This document shows positions 34,813 through 43,958 of a stretch of DNA of 64,000 nucleotides, piece after piece. Origin of the DNA: Vibrio rotiferianus CAIM 577 = LMG 21460. GTDB taxonomy: Bacteria; Pseudomonadota; Gammaproteobacteria; Enterobacterales; Vibrionaceae. Under the pieces are notes generated by a model. It saw only the letters and a list, made by a program, of their open reading frames with translations, ran no database searches and was not told where the DNA came from. Made by a program: the position numbers and the translations under genes. Numbering within the stretch: the stretch's first letter is position 1; the number at the start of each line of letters is the position of its first letter. Where the stretch lies: assembly GCF_002741985.1 (NCBI RefSeq), contig NZ_APHW01000111.1:1-64000 (forward strand), given 5' to 3'.

Positions 34813-35137
34813 AGTTTTGACACTGATACGCGTTGGCGAACATCGTCACTGAGCTAGAAAAACCCAGCGGTTGGTAAAGGTATAGCGTGTCTGCACCAAG
34901 ATCAGCGGCTTTGATACGCATCTGGTTTAACGTCCCCCACACCATGTCTTTATCTGCGTGTAGCCAGTAATCGTAGAAGTGACCCTCAGAGCCCATTACT
35001 GTACCTAAGTGTTGGCAGTTCGCGATTGCGCTTGCATCGTCCCAAATAACTTTAACTTGCTCAGATTCTTGGGTTGGGAAGGTCACGCAGCCAGTTAACA
35101 ACGTTGCTAATGCTGCAGCAGTCATTAACTTTTTCAT
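34811..35137 (-). CDS. DUF4156 lipoprotein
   Basis: 108-aa small lipoprotein. A signal peptide with lipobox LTGC (Cys17) is followed by the DUF4156 core: QVKVIWDDASAIANCQHLGTVMGSEGH, then LGADTLYLYQPLG. E. coli YjeI belongs to the same family; function unknown. A Lys-rich start MKKLMTAAALATLLTGC supports export and lipidation. Predicted location is the outer or inner membrane, periplasmic side. Confidence 0.82.
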   Translation of the reverse strand: MKKLMTAAALATLLTGCVTFPTQESEQVKVIWDDASAIANCQHLGTVMGSEGHFYDYWLHADKDMVWGTLNQMRIKAADLGADTLYLYQPLGFSSSVTMFANAYQCQN

Positions 35138-35216
35138 AATTTCATCGCCTTAGAATTAAATAGTCTGCGGATTCTATTTATCGTTTAGACAATGACCAAC
35201 AAATTATTTTTATGCT

Positions 35217-35681
35217 TTACATAACCGCTCGTTTAGGAGCTTTCTTAGGCTTCTTTAATGCACGCGCATCGCAAATGTTCAGCGTCATCAATGTTAGGTT
35301 CGTGAAACCAGCAAGCAACTCAACCAACTGAACAACATAGAAGGTCGTATCAAACTGATTACTTGCGGCTAAATGCTGCAAATAAATCGCCGCCGGAACC
35401 AAAATCAAGATGCCGTTCATCGCAACGAAAGGCATACGCTTTTTCTTTGCCGCTAATGGGCCTTTTTTCACATTAGGTGCCATCTTTGCCCCAGTAATAC
35501 CAGCCACTGCCATTAAAGGCATTACCGCCCATATTGCGTAAGAGATATAGGTTTTCACTGCCAATATTGCATGCTGATTACCAAAGAGCTCAACCACTAC
35601 TGTACTGGTAAAAAAGCTCATAATAAGCAGATAAGCACTAATAGAACTGATTCGATGAACTAGACTGAGTTTCTTTTTCAT
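35217..35681 (-). CDS. Four-helix inner membrane protein
   Basis: 154-aa integral membrane protein. Four hydrophobic helices can be seen (about ISAYLLIMSFFTSTVVVELF, ISYAIWAVMPLMAVAGITGA, FVAMNGILILVPAAIYL, VVQLVELLAGFTNLTLMTL), with a very basic C-terminus (KKPKKAPKRAVM). The ATG at 35681 was chosen over 35723 because MKKKLSLVHR is a normal membrane-protein N-terminus. I do not recognise the family. No operon partner. Confidence 0.7.
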   Translation of the reverse strand: MKKKLSLVHRISSISAYLLIMSFFTSTVVVELFGNQHAILAVKTYISYAIWAVMPLMAVAGITGAKMAPNVKKGPLAAKKKRMPFVAMNGILILVPAAIYLQHLAASNQFDTTFYVVQLVELLAGFTNLTLMTLNICDARALKKPKKAPKRAVM

Positions 35682-35923
35682 ACCGATATTCTCTTTTTCG
35701 ATTTGATGTAAGTAGCGATACACAATAAAGATTACATAACAATCATTGCATCAGCAACATTTGCATTTAAAACAAATTGTAAACCTGACTCGATATTTGA
35801 GCCTGAAGGTTTTAACTTAATGTTTTTAATGAATATTTACTTTTAAACAAAAACAGAGTTGTGATTGGATTTTATGAAGGAATTGGAGTAAAACTGAAGG
35901 GTAGATGAAAAGAGGAACTGAGT

Positions 35924-36631
35924 TTGGCTTCCAAAAATAAACTGATCCGTTATCAATCCACTGAAGTCGCAGATGCTTTCAGTAAAGAAGATGAGCTGAT
36001 CAAACTCGTGCAGACGGATCAACTCTCTCAAGTCTTATTGTTGTGGCAAGTGAAAAGCCCAACGCTCGTCCTTCCTGCGGGAAAGAAGTGGCCTATTTCA
36101 GACGAGCTTGAACAAGGTCTTGAAGAGACTAACTGGAAGCTATTCTCTAGAAAAACTGGCGGCGCACCTGTACCGCAAGTGCCGGGGATCATTAACCTCT
36201 CGCATATCTATCACTGGCCGGAAGATCAGCCTTATGACATCAAAAAAGCGTACCTTGATTTGTGCGCTGTGTTAACTGCATTTTTCGAGCAACTTGGAGT
36301 GCAAGTCGATGTGCACGCTACGCCAAACTCCTATTGTGATGGCGAGTACAACTTGAATATCAATAAGCAAAAAGTGGTGGGTACAGCTCAGCGTGTATTG
36401 CTTAAAAAAGGTGGCGGACAAGTGGTGCTCTCTCAAGCCTGTATTCTCATTGACGCCGATGTAGAGAAAATCGTTGAACCTGTGCAGTTGTGTAATCGTC
36501 TATGCGGGCATAACGATGATATTCGCGGGGATGTGCACACTCCCCTATTCAATCACATAGAAGAAAGGCCAGATACTGACGCACTGTTCCAACTGCTAAC
36601 ACAAGCCTTTTTGGATCACGCCAAGCACTAG
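35924..36631 (+). CDS. Lipoate-protein ligase A-like protein, TTG start
   Basis: 235-aa member of the biotin/lipoate-protein ligase fold. The lipoate-binding loop reads RKTGGAPVPQVPGIINLS (canonical RRxTGGGxVxHxxG, so the His is replaced by Gln), and the adenylate-binding strand reads NSYCDGEYNLNINKQKVVGTAQ. It begins at TTG 35924: AGAGGA lies eight bases upstream, no in-frame ATG exists before the upstream stop codon, and homologue-like sequence begins here. It may attach lipoate or act on octanoyl groups; the substituted loop makes activity uncertain. Monocistronic. Confidence 0.8.
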   Translation: MASKNKLIRYQSTEVADAFSKEDELIKLVQTDQLSQVLLLWQVKSPTLVLPAGKKWPISDELEQGLEETNWKLFSRKTGGAPVPQVPGIINLSHIYHWPEDQPYDIKKAYLDLCAVLTAFFEQLGVQVDVHATPNSYCDGEYNLNINKQKVVGTAQRVLLKKGGGQVVLSQACILIDADVEKIVEPVQLCNRLCGHNDDIRGDVHTPLFNHIEERPDTDALFQLLTQAFLDHAKH

Positions 36632-36692
36632 CCTCACTCTTAAGAGCAAGGTATACGCTCTATGCCTTGCTCCAGCCTTGATTCAATAAACA

Positions 36693-37121
36693 CTACTGAG
36701 TGTAATCATTTCGTTCGCTGTCTTTGTCTGACAGATACTCAATAAACTCAAACTGCATACCATGATCTTCTAGGTAGTAGACGTTCTTACGAAATGGGTG
36801 ATCGGCGCCCCAGTGGTCAAGCTCATAACCCACTTCTTTTAATCGAGCGACTAACGCTTCTACATCTGACACGACGATGCCGAGGTGCTTCATTCCAGTA
36901 AAATGTGTCGTCCAATGTTCAGCATCACCATTACCGCCATCCGAAATAGCAATATAAGAGTGTTCATCTCCGACGTGGAACCATTCAATTGGACGGCCAA
37001 ACCAATCATCTATCTTGCCGCTGCCGCGAATCGTCCACTCAGGGACAGCTGTCGTCAGAAACTCAATGGTTTTACGAGCATCGACGACGGAAATATTGGC
37101 GTGTTCAACATAGCTTTTCAT
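36693..37121 (-). CDS. VOC-family (glyoxalase/dioxygenase-like) protein
   Basis: 142-aa vicinal-oxygen-chelate protein with two beta-alpha-beta-beta-beta modules. Likely metal ligands: His7 in VEHANI, His in MKHLGIVVSD and Glu in FEFIEY at the C-terminus. The loop WGADHPFRKNVYYLEDHGMQ is typical of fosfomycin-resistance/glyoxalase-like families. No specific reaction can be assigned. It stands alone, convergent with the ligase-like gene. Confidence 0.82.
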   Translation of the reverse strand: MKSYVEHANISVVDARKTIEFLTTAVPEWTIRGSGKIDDWFGRPIEWFHVGDEHSYIAISDGGNGDAEHWTTHFTGMKHLGIVVSDVEALVARLKEVGYELDHWGADHPFRKNVYYLEDHGMQFEFIEYLSDKDSERNDYTQ

Positions 37122-37362
37122 AACGTTGTTCCTTATTTATTAGGGTCTTCCTTTGGCTTGTTAAACACCTTAAAACCTCAAGTTAGCTTTAGGTAAAGCG
37201 CTAATTTTTACACCGCGATAAGAAATGAGATCCACATCAAATATCCATACACGACGGAAATAGTTGAAGCCAACGCACAAAAGCCTCAGAATGGCGCACT
37301 TTTCGTGTCGAGCATAAATTCGACGCGCCTGTTATTTAAAACGACAATTGAGAATCATACAT

Positions 37363-38925
37363 ATGGGTTTTACCTCGTTAGGTCTATCTGCTCCAATCCT
37401 TAAAGCTATTCAGGAAAAAGGCTACGACACCCCTTCGCCAATTCAGGCACAAGCAATTCCAGCTGTTTTGGAAGGGAAAGACGTAATGGCAGCAGCACAG
37501 ACTGGTACAGGTAAAACGGCTGGCTTTACGCTGCCGATTCTTGAACGTCTGTCTAACGGTCCACGAGTACGCAGCAACCAAGTCCGCGCATTGGTGCTAA
37601 CGCCAACTCGTGAGCTTGCGGCTCAGGTGCAAGAAAACGTATTCATGTACAGCCGTCACCTACCTCTAACGAGTGCAGTGGTATTTGGTGGTGTGAAGAT
37701 CAATCCGCAAATGCTTCGTCTTCGTAAAGGTGCGGACGTATTGGTTGCAACACCAGGTCGTCTATTGGACCTATACAACCAAAATGCAGTGAAGTTCGAC
37801 CAACTAGAAATGCTGGTTCTGGACGAAGCGGACCGCATGCTAGACATGGGTTTTATTCGCGACATTCGTAAGATCCTTGACTTGCTACCGAAGCAACGTC
37901 AGAACCTTCTGTTCTCTGCGACTTTCTCTAACGAAATTCGCGACCTTGCAAAAGGTTTGGTAAACAACCCTGTAGAGATTTCAGTTAACCCTGCAAACTC
38001 GACAGCACGCACCGTAGAACAATGCATCTACCCAGCAGACGTGAAGAAGAAAGCGCCAATGTTGGTCAAACTGATCAAAGACGGTGACTGGAAACAAGTA
38101 TTGGTATTTACCAAAACCAAGCATGGCGCAAACCGCTTAGCCAAGTTCCTAATCGACCAAAAGATTACAGCAGCTGCGATTCACGGCAACAAGAGCCAAG
38201 GTGCACGTACCAAAGCACTGGCTGACTTTAAATCTGGTGAAGTTCGCGTTCTAGTTGCCACCGACATTGCTGCTCGTGGTATCGATATTCCACAACTTCC
38301 TCAAGTGGTGAACTTCGAGCTGCCGAAAGTAGCAGAAGACTACGTTCACCGTATTGGTCGTACAGGCCGAGCTGGTGAAGTAGGTAAAGCGATTTCTTTG
38401 GTGTGCGCACTTGAAGCATCAGAGCTGTTTGCGATTGAACGTTTGATTCAACAGCTGCTTCCTCGTAAAGAGCTGGAAGGCTACGCACCAACTAACGTAC
38501 TGCCAGAGTCGAAGCTTGATACTCGCCCTATCAAGCCTAAGAAACCGAAAAAGCCTAAGAAGCCAAAAGCAGAAGGTGAAAACGGTCAAACCGCTGAGAA
38601 GAAAAACAGCGGCGGTAACAACAAACCAAAGCGTCGTTTCAACAGCGACAACAAAAATGGCAAAGGCGAAAACAGATCTGACAAAGCTGGCGCTGGTAAA
38701 CCAAAAGGTAACCGCGATGGTCAAGCGCGATCAAACGGCAAGCCAAGCGGTAGCAAGCCGAATGCGAATAAGCCAAACGCGAGCAAAAACGGTAACGGTG
38801 GTAAACCGTCGGGTAACCGTAAGCCTAACAGCGGCAAACCAGCAGGCGCAAAGCCTTCAAACGGTAAACCGTCAGGCAACAAGCCATCAGGGCAACGTCG
38901 TAAGCCTCGTCCGCAAACTGCGTAG
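37363..38925 (+). CDS. rhlE: DEAD-box RNA helicase RhlE
   Basis: ATP-dependent RNA helicase involved in ribosome assembly and RNA turnover. 520 aa, with all motifs: Q motif (YDTPSPIQAQAIP), motif I AQTGTGKT, Ia PTRELA, Ib TPGR, II DEAD, III SAT and VI HRIGRTGR. From about residue 385 a long low-complexity tail of Lys, Asn, Gly, Pro and Ser (KPKKPKKPKK, then GKPSGNK-type repeats) should bind RNA non-specifically. The ATG at 37363 matches the RhlE N-terminus (MGFTSLGLS); an upstream in-frame TTG is unlikely. Monocistronic. Confidence 0.95.
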   Translation: MGFTSLGLSAPILKAIQEKGYDTPSPIQAQAIPAVLEGKDVMAAAQTGTGKTAGFTLPILERLSNGPRVRSNQVRALVLTPTRELAAQVQENVFMYSRHLPLTSAVVFGGVKINPQMLRLRKGADVLVATPGRLLDLYNQNAVKFDQLEMLVLDEADRMLDMGFIRDIRKILDLLPKQRQNLLFSATFSNEIRDLAKGLVNNPVEISVNPANSTARTVEQCIYPADVKKKAPMLVKLIKDGDWKQVLVFTKTKHGANRLAKFLIDQKITAAAIHGNKSQGARTKALADFKSGEVRVLVATDIAARGIDIPQLPQVVNFELPKVAEDYVHRIGRTGRAGEVGKAISLVCALEASELFAIERLIQQLLPRKELEGYAPTNVLPESKLDTRPIKPKKPKKPKKPKAEGENGQTAEKKNSGGNNKPKRRFNSDNKNGKGENRSDKAGAGKPKGNRDGQARSNGKPSGSKPNANKPNASKNGNGGKPSGNRKPNSGKPAGAKPSNGKPSGNKPSGQRRKPRPQTA

Positions 38926-38950
38926 TCACTCTTTACTTTGTTAAAACAAC

Positions 38951-38982
38951 AAAGCCGCTGGATAAATCAGCGGCTTTTTCTT
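38951..38982. terminator. Bidirectional terminator rhlE/glycosidase
   Basis: Stem AAAGCCGCTG/CAGCGGCTTT with a 7-base loop and T run on the plus side. Confidence 0.88.
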
Positions 38983-38998
38983 AGAACTTCAATTCACG

Positions 38999-41875
38999 TT
39001 ATTGAAGCGGTGCTATGCGGATATCAGCAATCTGCGCTTCATTCATCTCGCCATCTACGCCACCTGAGTAAATGTAGGTTTCATTAGATTTCAAGTAACT
39101 CATATTGAAATGATCTTTGAGAACCAGTCGGTATGATTTGCCTTGTTCTAGAGAGACTTCAATCGGTGTTGAGTAACGCATACCTTTGTTCTCACCAATA
39201 TGGCCCATTTGAATATAACCTTTACCAACTGACTGACCAGATTCGTCGAGAACTTCGAGCTCTTTCACTGCGTTAGTAATACCGGTATTTAGTTGGCCTA
39301 GGTTATTGTTATACCACGCCGCCAACTGGTATCGCCCGCTAGTAGGGACGGAGAAAGCACTCAGACCATTTACATCACCACTATCTTTGCTCACAGTGAC
39401 TACCGATACATCGTCTTTTAGCGGTTGGTACTCACCCTCGAGCTTGACGCGGATATCTTCCCCAACACAAACAGGTTCACTTGGGTTAGAACGGAATCCT
39501 TGTTCATTAATACTTTCAGCCAAATAACACGCAAAGCCGCTTAAGGTATCGCTGTATTCTTTTCCGTTAACATTGCTTTGGATCAGTTGACCATTGCGGT
39601 ACAAGTTAATGTTGTAGTCACTAGTTACACCAATCGTCACATTATTGTTAGCGCGAGCGACATCGAGCTTAGGCTCTTTTGGAGAAAATACTTTTGCGCT
39701 TTCTGTTGTGTAAGGTTTAACACCATCCACCACTTTTATACTGCTGTCGTCAGCAACAAGACTACCCAAGGTGACTTGGTAGTGACCATTATCATCAACC
39801 GTCACCTCTTCCACTGGATAGTAACCGTTTGACTCACCTTGTACTTCTGGCAGGTGAATCGTCACAGAGTAGCTTTTACCCTTGAAGCTGAAGTTCTCCA
39901 ATGTAATCTGATCTGATTGAGCAAAAAGTTGATTGCGAACCCATCCTGTAATGAACGGTTTAACTTCCAATTGCCCTGTTTCAGTGTGAATACCAAAAAT
40001 AGTTTCGACCACCATATTGAGGTAACCACCTACCGACCATAGCTGGCGCTGGGAGTTAATTACTGGGCCATCAAGAGAAGCATCTGCACCATGGTCACTG
40101 TGAATAATGAACGATTTACCAGACAACCACTCCAAGTTTTCCATATTTGACAGGTTCGTTGCAGTACCGCGAACTAGGGACTGAATCGCATTGTTAGCCG
40201 CTGCCACGTTTTGAGTATGATGTGCAGCGCGTAAGCTATATGCGGTGACAAATGGCCAAATCGCGCGGTTGTGATAAACAGGAACACCTGGCTGTTGAGG
40301 GAAATAAACTGGCACACCAAACTCACTATGAGGATAGTTTTCCATAATTTGTTTCGCCTGAGCATCACTGGCAATGCCACTTATAATTGCAAGCGATTCA
40401 CCTAGCATGTCATATTTATCGACCGCAATATCCTGTCCGTTGTCAAACAGGTAGCTGACGTACATACCGCGATTCTCATTCCAAAAGTGCGTATTGATTG
40501 ATTGCTTCAACTGATTCGCCCAATCGGTATATTTGACGGCGTTTTTAGAGTCAAACTGCTCTGCCAACTTTGCTGCTAAGCGCATTGCTCGATAGTGAAC
40601 AACGTTTGTTGATAGCGCCTTGCTACTACCAATCGCATTAACATCATCTGGCGTCCAAGTAGAATATGTCTGTTCACGCCAATCCAAGAAAGACTGTTCG
40701 CCAGTGTATAAACCTGAGTCTTGATCAAACGCTGCTAATCGATCTGCTTCTAGTGTATTGCTAACCGCATTGTAGGCGCGCTCTGCAAATTGGTTGTAGT
40801 CTTCCCCATCAAGTGCAGACAGCAAACGTTCTGCGCCCAACGCCCAAGTTGTTCGGTCAGTACTGATTGGCCAACTACCACCTGTCCCTGTATCTTGAAC
40901 AATTTGCTCACCGTCATATTGTTTATCGGTTGAATCACGGAACGCAGATAATTTGAATTCCAAACCATTTTCAACACGAGTAGGGTTCATCAACGCCAAA
41001 GACAAATCAGCCGCATAGGCAAGATCACGCGTCCAAACATAGTGCCATTTAGCACCTGTTTCGAACACTTCTGCTTTAATTGGTTTGTTGTAGTTATAGT
41101 TGCCATCTTTGATTTCAGAGACAGCGAGTTGATCGAGTTCTTTAAGAGTTAGTGCAAACAACGCGTCAAACGCAGTGTCACCAGACACAACTCGTGGGCC
41201 ATCCTGCTCGGTAATCACCATACCTTGATCGAGAGCATCTCGTAACTCAGTTGTCGTTGATATACCAAACTCACGTTGGGCCGCTTTTGGGTCGTTGACT
41301 GAGAAAGTCACCGTTTCATTACTACCGTCGTAATTAGCGAAGAGTTTGACTTCTTTTACTTGGTGACCTTCGTGCACCATGGCTGGATCAATAATGGCAT
41401 CAGAATAGTACTTCTCGGCTTCGGCCTGCGTCGCTTTGGTGACCGTCATCGTTGCGCTACTTTCACTGGCAAAGTTCACTGAGAACTTGTAGTACCCTTT
41501 ATCAGCAAACGTAATTTCCGAGTTACAGTCATTGTTCATGCACGCTTCATTCGTCTCTGGCTTAGGCAGATAGTCTTGAGGCTGGTCAAATACAGCAGGA
41601 TCTGAAAAGTGTGTGTATTCAATTTGCCAACCCGGATCTGCAATCTTGAATTGGTTACTACCACGAGCGACGCGCAGAACCGTCTCATATTCATTGTTGC
41701 CTAAATAGTTAAGCTTGGCGTGTTCGGCGGTTCCCCAATCGCCGTTTAAGCCACGTAAGTACAGATCAGCAGAAATAATTGGTTTGTCCACTACTTCCGG
41801 ACTATCTGAATCGGAACCGCAGCCCGATAAACCGATACATGACGCGACAGCAAGCGCAATAATACTTGGTTTCAT
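38999..41875 (-). CDS. Large glycosidase lipoprotein, (alpha/alpha)6 barrel type
   Basis: 958-aa predicted lipoprotein (signal and lipobox LSGC, Cys19, followed by a short Asp/Ser linker). Residues ~38-150 form a beta-sandwich resembling starch/glycogen-binding modules (SADLYLRGLNGDWGTAEHAKLNYLGNN). From about 260 the protein has a six-hairpin glycosidase domain: YVWTRDLAYAADLSLAL, GSWPISTDRTTWALGAERLL and WSVGGYLNMVVETIFGI, similar to glucoamylase/debranching-type GH15/GH63/GH133 enzymes. A C-terminal beta-rich part follows. It probably acts on an alpha-glucan at the cell surface; the linkage is unknown. Transcribed opposite to the LysR gene at 42098, a likely regulator. Confidence 0.78.
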   Translation of the reverse strand: MKPSIIALAVASCIGLSGCGSDSDSPEVVDKPIISADLYLRGLNGDWGTAEHAKLNYLGNNEYETVLRVARGSNQFKIADPGWQIEYTHFSDPAVFDQPQDYLPKPETNEACMNNDCNSEITFADKGYYKFSVNFASESSATMTVTKATQAEAEKYYSDAIIDPAMVHEGHQVKEVKLFANYDGSNETVTFSVNDPKAAQREFGISTTTELRDALDQGMVITEQDGPRVVSGDTAFDALFALTLKELDQLAVSEIKDGNYNYNKPIKAEVFETGAKWHYVWTRDLAYAADLSLALMNPTRVENGLEFKLSAFRDSTDKQYDGEQIVQDTGTGGSWPISTDRTTWALGAERLLSALDGEDYNQFAERAYNAVSNTLEADRLAAFDQDSGLYTGEQSFLDWREQTYSTWTPDDVNAIGSSKALSTNVVHYRAMRLAAKLAEQFDSKNAVKYTDWANQLKQSINTHFWNENRGMYVSYLFDNGQDIAVDKYDMLGESLAIISGIASDAQAKQIMENYPHSEFGVPVYFPQQPGVPVYHNRAIWPFVTAYSLRAAHHTQNVAAANNAIQSLVRGTATNLSNMENLEWLSGKSFIIHSDHGADASLDGPVINSQRQLWSVGGYLNMVVETIFGIHTETGQLEVKPFITGWVRNQLFAQSDQITLENFSFKGKSYSVTIHLPEVQGESNGYYPVEEVTVDDNGHYQVTLGSLVADDSSIKVVDGVKPYTTESAKVFSPKEPKLDVARANNNVTIGVTSDYNINLYRNGQLIQSNVNGKEYSDTLSGFACYLAESINEQGFRSNPSEPVCVGEDIRVKLEGEYQPLKDDVSVVTVSKDSGDVNGLSAFSVPTSGRYQLAAWYNNNLGQLNTGITNAVKELEVLDESGQSVGKGYIQMGHIGENKGMRYSTPIEVSLEQGKSYRLVLKDHFNMSYLKSNETYIYSGGVDGEMNEAQIADIRIAPLQ

Positions 41876-42008
41876 AGTTATCCCTTAGATTGTTATTTTG
41901 GGCGATAGTCTAAGAAACCATTGGTTCAACGAAAAATAGGCGAACCGTAAACAGATATAGATAACATCTATACCCACTAAACCGAACGTGACTGAGATCT
42001 ACGAAAGG

Positions 42009-42036
42009 CATTTATCTTCGAATAAATGAGGTTTTA
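42009..42036 (+). terminator. Hairpin with T-rich tail before LysR gene
   Basis: CATTTAT-CTTCGA-ATAAATG stem-loop (42009-42028) followed by AGGTTTTAAATTT. It could be an attenuator in the leader of the LysR gene or the end of a small RNA; A+T-rich, so weak. Confidence 0.35.
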
Positions 42037-42097
42037 AATTTGTGATTTATAAATATTATTGTGCAAAATACTCCCACTTAAACTATGGGTAACACGT

Positions 42098-43009
42098 ATG
42101 GATAAATCACTTCAGCAGTTTTTACTTGTAGCTCGCTGCAAAAGCATCAGTGCAGCTGCAAGGTTAGCAGGGTTAAGCCAACCTACAGTCACCCACAACT
42201 TGAAAAAGCTAGAAGACAACCTTGGTGTCATGTTATTTGAACGACACGCAAACGGTATGGAGCTAACCGAGTATGGGCGCATCCTCTATCGTCATAGCAA
42301 TGCAATGCAGCACGAGTACAACCAGATGATGCAAAGCATTGGTGAACGAAAACAATACCAAGTAGGCAAAATTAAAATGGGAACGGGCGATGCATGGTGG
42401 CCTTTGTTTGCCAAACGCGCACTCGACGAGCACCTTGCTCAATCTCCCTCCGCATCTACTCACGTAGAGTTTGGTAATCACCTCGCTTTGATGGATTCGT
42501 TAATCAACGAGCAAATCGAATTCTTTATTGGCCATGAGATCGTTGGCCTATCAGAAAAATGTGATGTCACGTTTATCCCTTTGTTTCAAACCGCTGATGA
42601 CTTCTTTGTTTCACCAAGCCACCCTCTTCTCAGTCAAGTCGTCACAGAGCGAATGCTGCATGAATACCCCGCGCTCTCAGTAACTTATGACGCAAAAAAG
42701 TTCAATCACGTCATTGATAATCCCATTCCAAAGCAAAATGAAAGAGAACGCCAGCAACTGGATGATAGACCGACGTACGAAATTGACTCATTACTTGCCA
42801 GCATTGATACCCTTAAAGACAGCGTTGCTGTAATGTCCTATACCAGCCATCTGAGTGATTATTTGGAGTCGTTCGGTTTGCAGAAACTAACTATGGAAAA
42901 AAAAGCGAAACCGGGAACGGTAGGAATTTATCGTCACCGACGAGAGACCTCGGAATCTCACTTAGCTTTGATCGAAAGAATAACGAAACTGGCGCAGAGT
43001 TTAAGTTGA
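42098..43009 (+). CDS. LysR-family regulator
   Basis: 303-aa LysR regulator starting at ATG 42098 (MDKSLQQFLLVARCKSISAAARLAGLSQPTVTHNLKKLE is the usual N-terminal winged helix). An earlier in-frame start at 42059 adds a non-conserved extension. The effector domain includes KIKMGTGDAWWPLFAKRAL. It diverges from the glycosidase lipoprotein gene, which it may control. Only 19 bp separate it from the YjbR-like gene, with which it may be co-transcribed. Confidence 0.85.
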   Translation: MDKSLQQFLLVARCKSISAAARLAGLSQPTVTHNLKKLEDNLGVMLFERHANGMELTEYGRILYRHSNAMQHEYNQMMQSIGERKQYQVGKIKMGTGDAWWPLFAKRALDEHLAQSPSASTHVEFGNHLALMDSLINEQIEFFIGHEIVGLSEKCDVTFIPLFQTADDFFVSPSHPLLSQVVTERMLHEYPALSVTYDAKKFNHVIDNPIPKQNERERQQLDDRPTYEIDSLLASIDTLKDSVAVMSYTSHLSDYLESFGLQKLTMEKKAKPGTVGIYRHRRETSESHLALIERITKLAQSLS

Positions 43010-43028
43010 AAATGAACGAGGTGTAACG

Positions 43029-43406
43029 ATGACATACGATGAATTTAATCAATTCTGCGGCTCATTCGCTGCCACTTCCCATGTAGTTCAATGGGGCGAC
43101 GCGCACGTTTGGAAAGTCGGTGGAAAGGTATTTGCTATTGGTGGCTGGAGTAAAGACAAGCAGCCTGCATTTACGTTTAAGACTTCCCCTTTAAACTTCG
43201 ATTTTTTAAGTGATTATGAAGGCTATATTCCTGCCCCTTATTTCGCTAACCGAGGTATGAAGTGGATTCAGCAAACAGAAACCTCCGGACGCCTAGACGA
43301 AGAGCTAAAGTACTATTTATCAGAATCTTATCGATTAGTTGCACTTGGCTTGAGTAAGCGAAAACGCGAAGAATTGGGCATTGAGCTGCCACCTGGGAAG
43401 CAATAG
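43029..43406 (+). CDS. MmcQ/YjbR family (DUF419) protein
   Basis: 125-aa small protein of the MmcQ/YjbR superfamily (CyaY-like fold, proposed DNA binding). Recognisable features: MTYDEFNQFCGSFAATSHVVQWGDAHVWKVGGKVFAIGG at the start, the PAFTFKTSP strand and the C-terminal SYRLVALGLSKRKREELG. CGAGGTG lies 6-12 bases before the ATG. It overlaps no gene but is two bases from the nucleotidyltransferase gene, so the two are co-translated. Confidence 0.85.
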   Translation: MTYDEFNQFCGSFAATSHVVQWGDAHVWKVGGKVFAIGGWSKDKQPAFTFKTSPLNFDFLSDYEGYIPAPYFANRGMKWIQQTETSGRLDEELKYYLSESYRLVALGLSKRKREELGIELPPGKQ

Positions 43407-43408
43407 TA

Positions 43409-43951
43409 ATGTTTGAAGATAAACTCGTCCAGTTATTGGCGAAGGATCCAATTCGCGTTCAAGCATTGCAATGCGTCTGCTCGCTAGATTTACCAGATTG
43501 CTACATTGCTGCTGGCTTTGTTCGAAACTTAGTTTGGGATCACCTTCATCAAAAGCAAAATTCGACACAATTAAACGATCTTGATGTGGTTTATTTCGCT
43601 CCGAATGAGTTCGACGATCAGGCCAACCTCGAATACGAAACTCAACTAAACGCCTTAATGCCAGAGCTCAACTGGCAAGTTCGCAATCAAGCAAACATGC
43701 ACCTAAGGAATGGTGATGAGCCATACCAAAGTACCTTAGATGCGATGAGTTACTGGCCAGAAAAAGAGACAGCGGTCGCTGCCAGATTGAACGAAAAGAA
43801 CCAGATAGAGTGCATTTCAGCGTTCGGGTTTGAGTCTTTGTTTGAAAGTCAGATTACTTACAATCCCAAGCGAACATTAACGCTGTTTCAATCTCGGGTA
43901 GAATCCAAAAACTGGCTGAACACATGGCCTCAATTGCAGGTTGCCGTCTAA
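43409..43951 (+). CDS. Nucleotidyltransferase family protein (DUF925)
   Basis: 180-aa protein of the COG3575/DUF925 family related to nucleotidyltransferases. The active-site pattern is visible: AAGFVRNLVWDHLH (Gly/Arg loop) followed by LNDLDVVYF (Asp-x-Asp metal site) near residue 53. QATMH-like and SYWPEKETAVAARL segments follow. Targets of this family are unknown. It is the second gene of a YjbR-DUF925 pair. Confidence 0.82.
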   Translation: MFEDKLVQLLAKDPIRVQALQCVCSLDLPDCYIAAGFVRNLVWDHLHQKQNSTQLNDLDVVYFAPNEFDDQANLEYETQLNALMPELNWQVRNQANMHLRNGDEPYQSTLDAMSYWPEKETAVAARLNEKNQIECISAFGFESLFESQITYNPKRTLTLFQSRVESKNWLNTWPQLQVAV

Positions 43952-43958
43952 GTCTTGC

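Noticed and set aside
36644..36672. Inverted repeat GAGCAAGG/CCTTGCTC after the lipoate-ligase-like gene
   Set aside because: It has no T run on either side, so it was not called a terminator.
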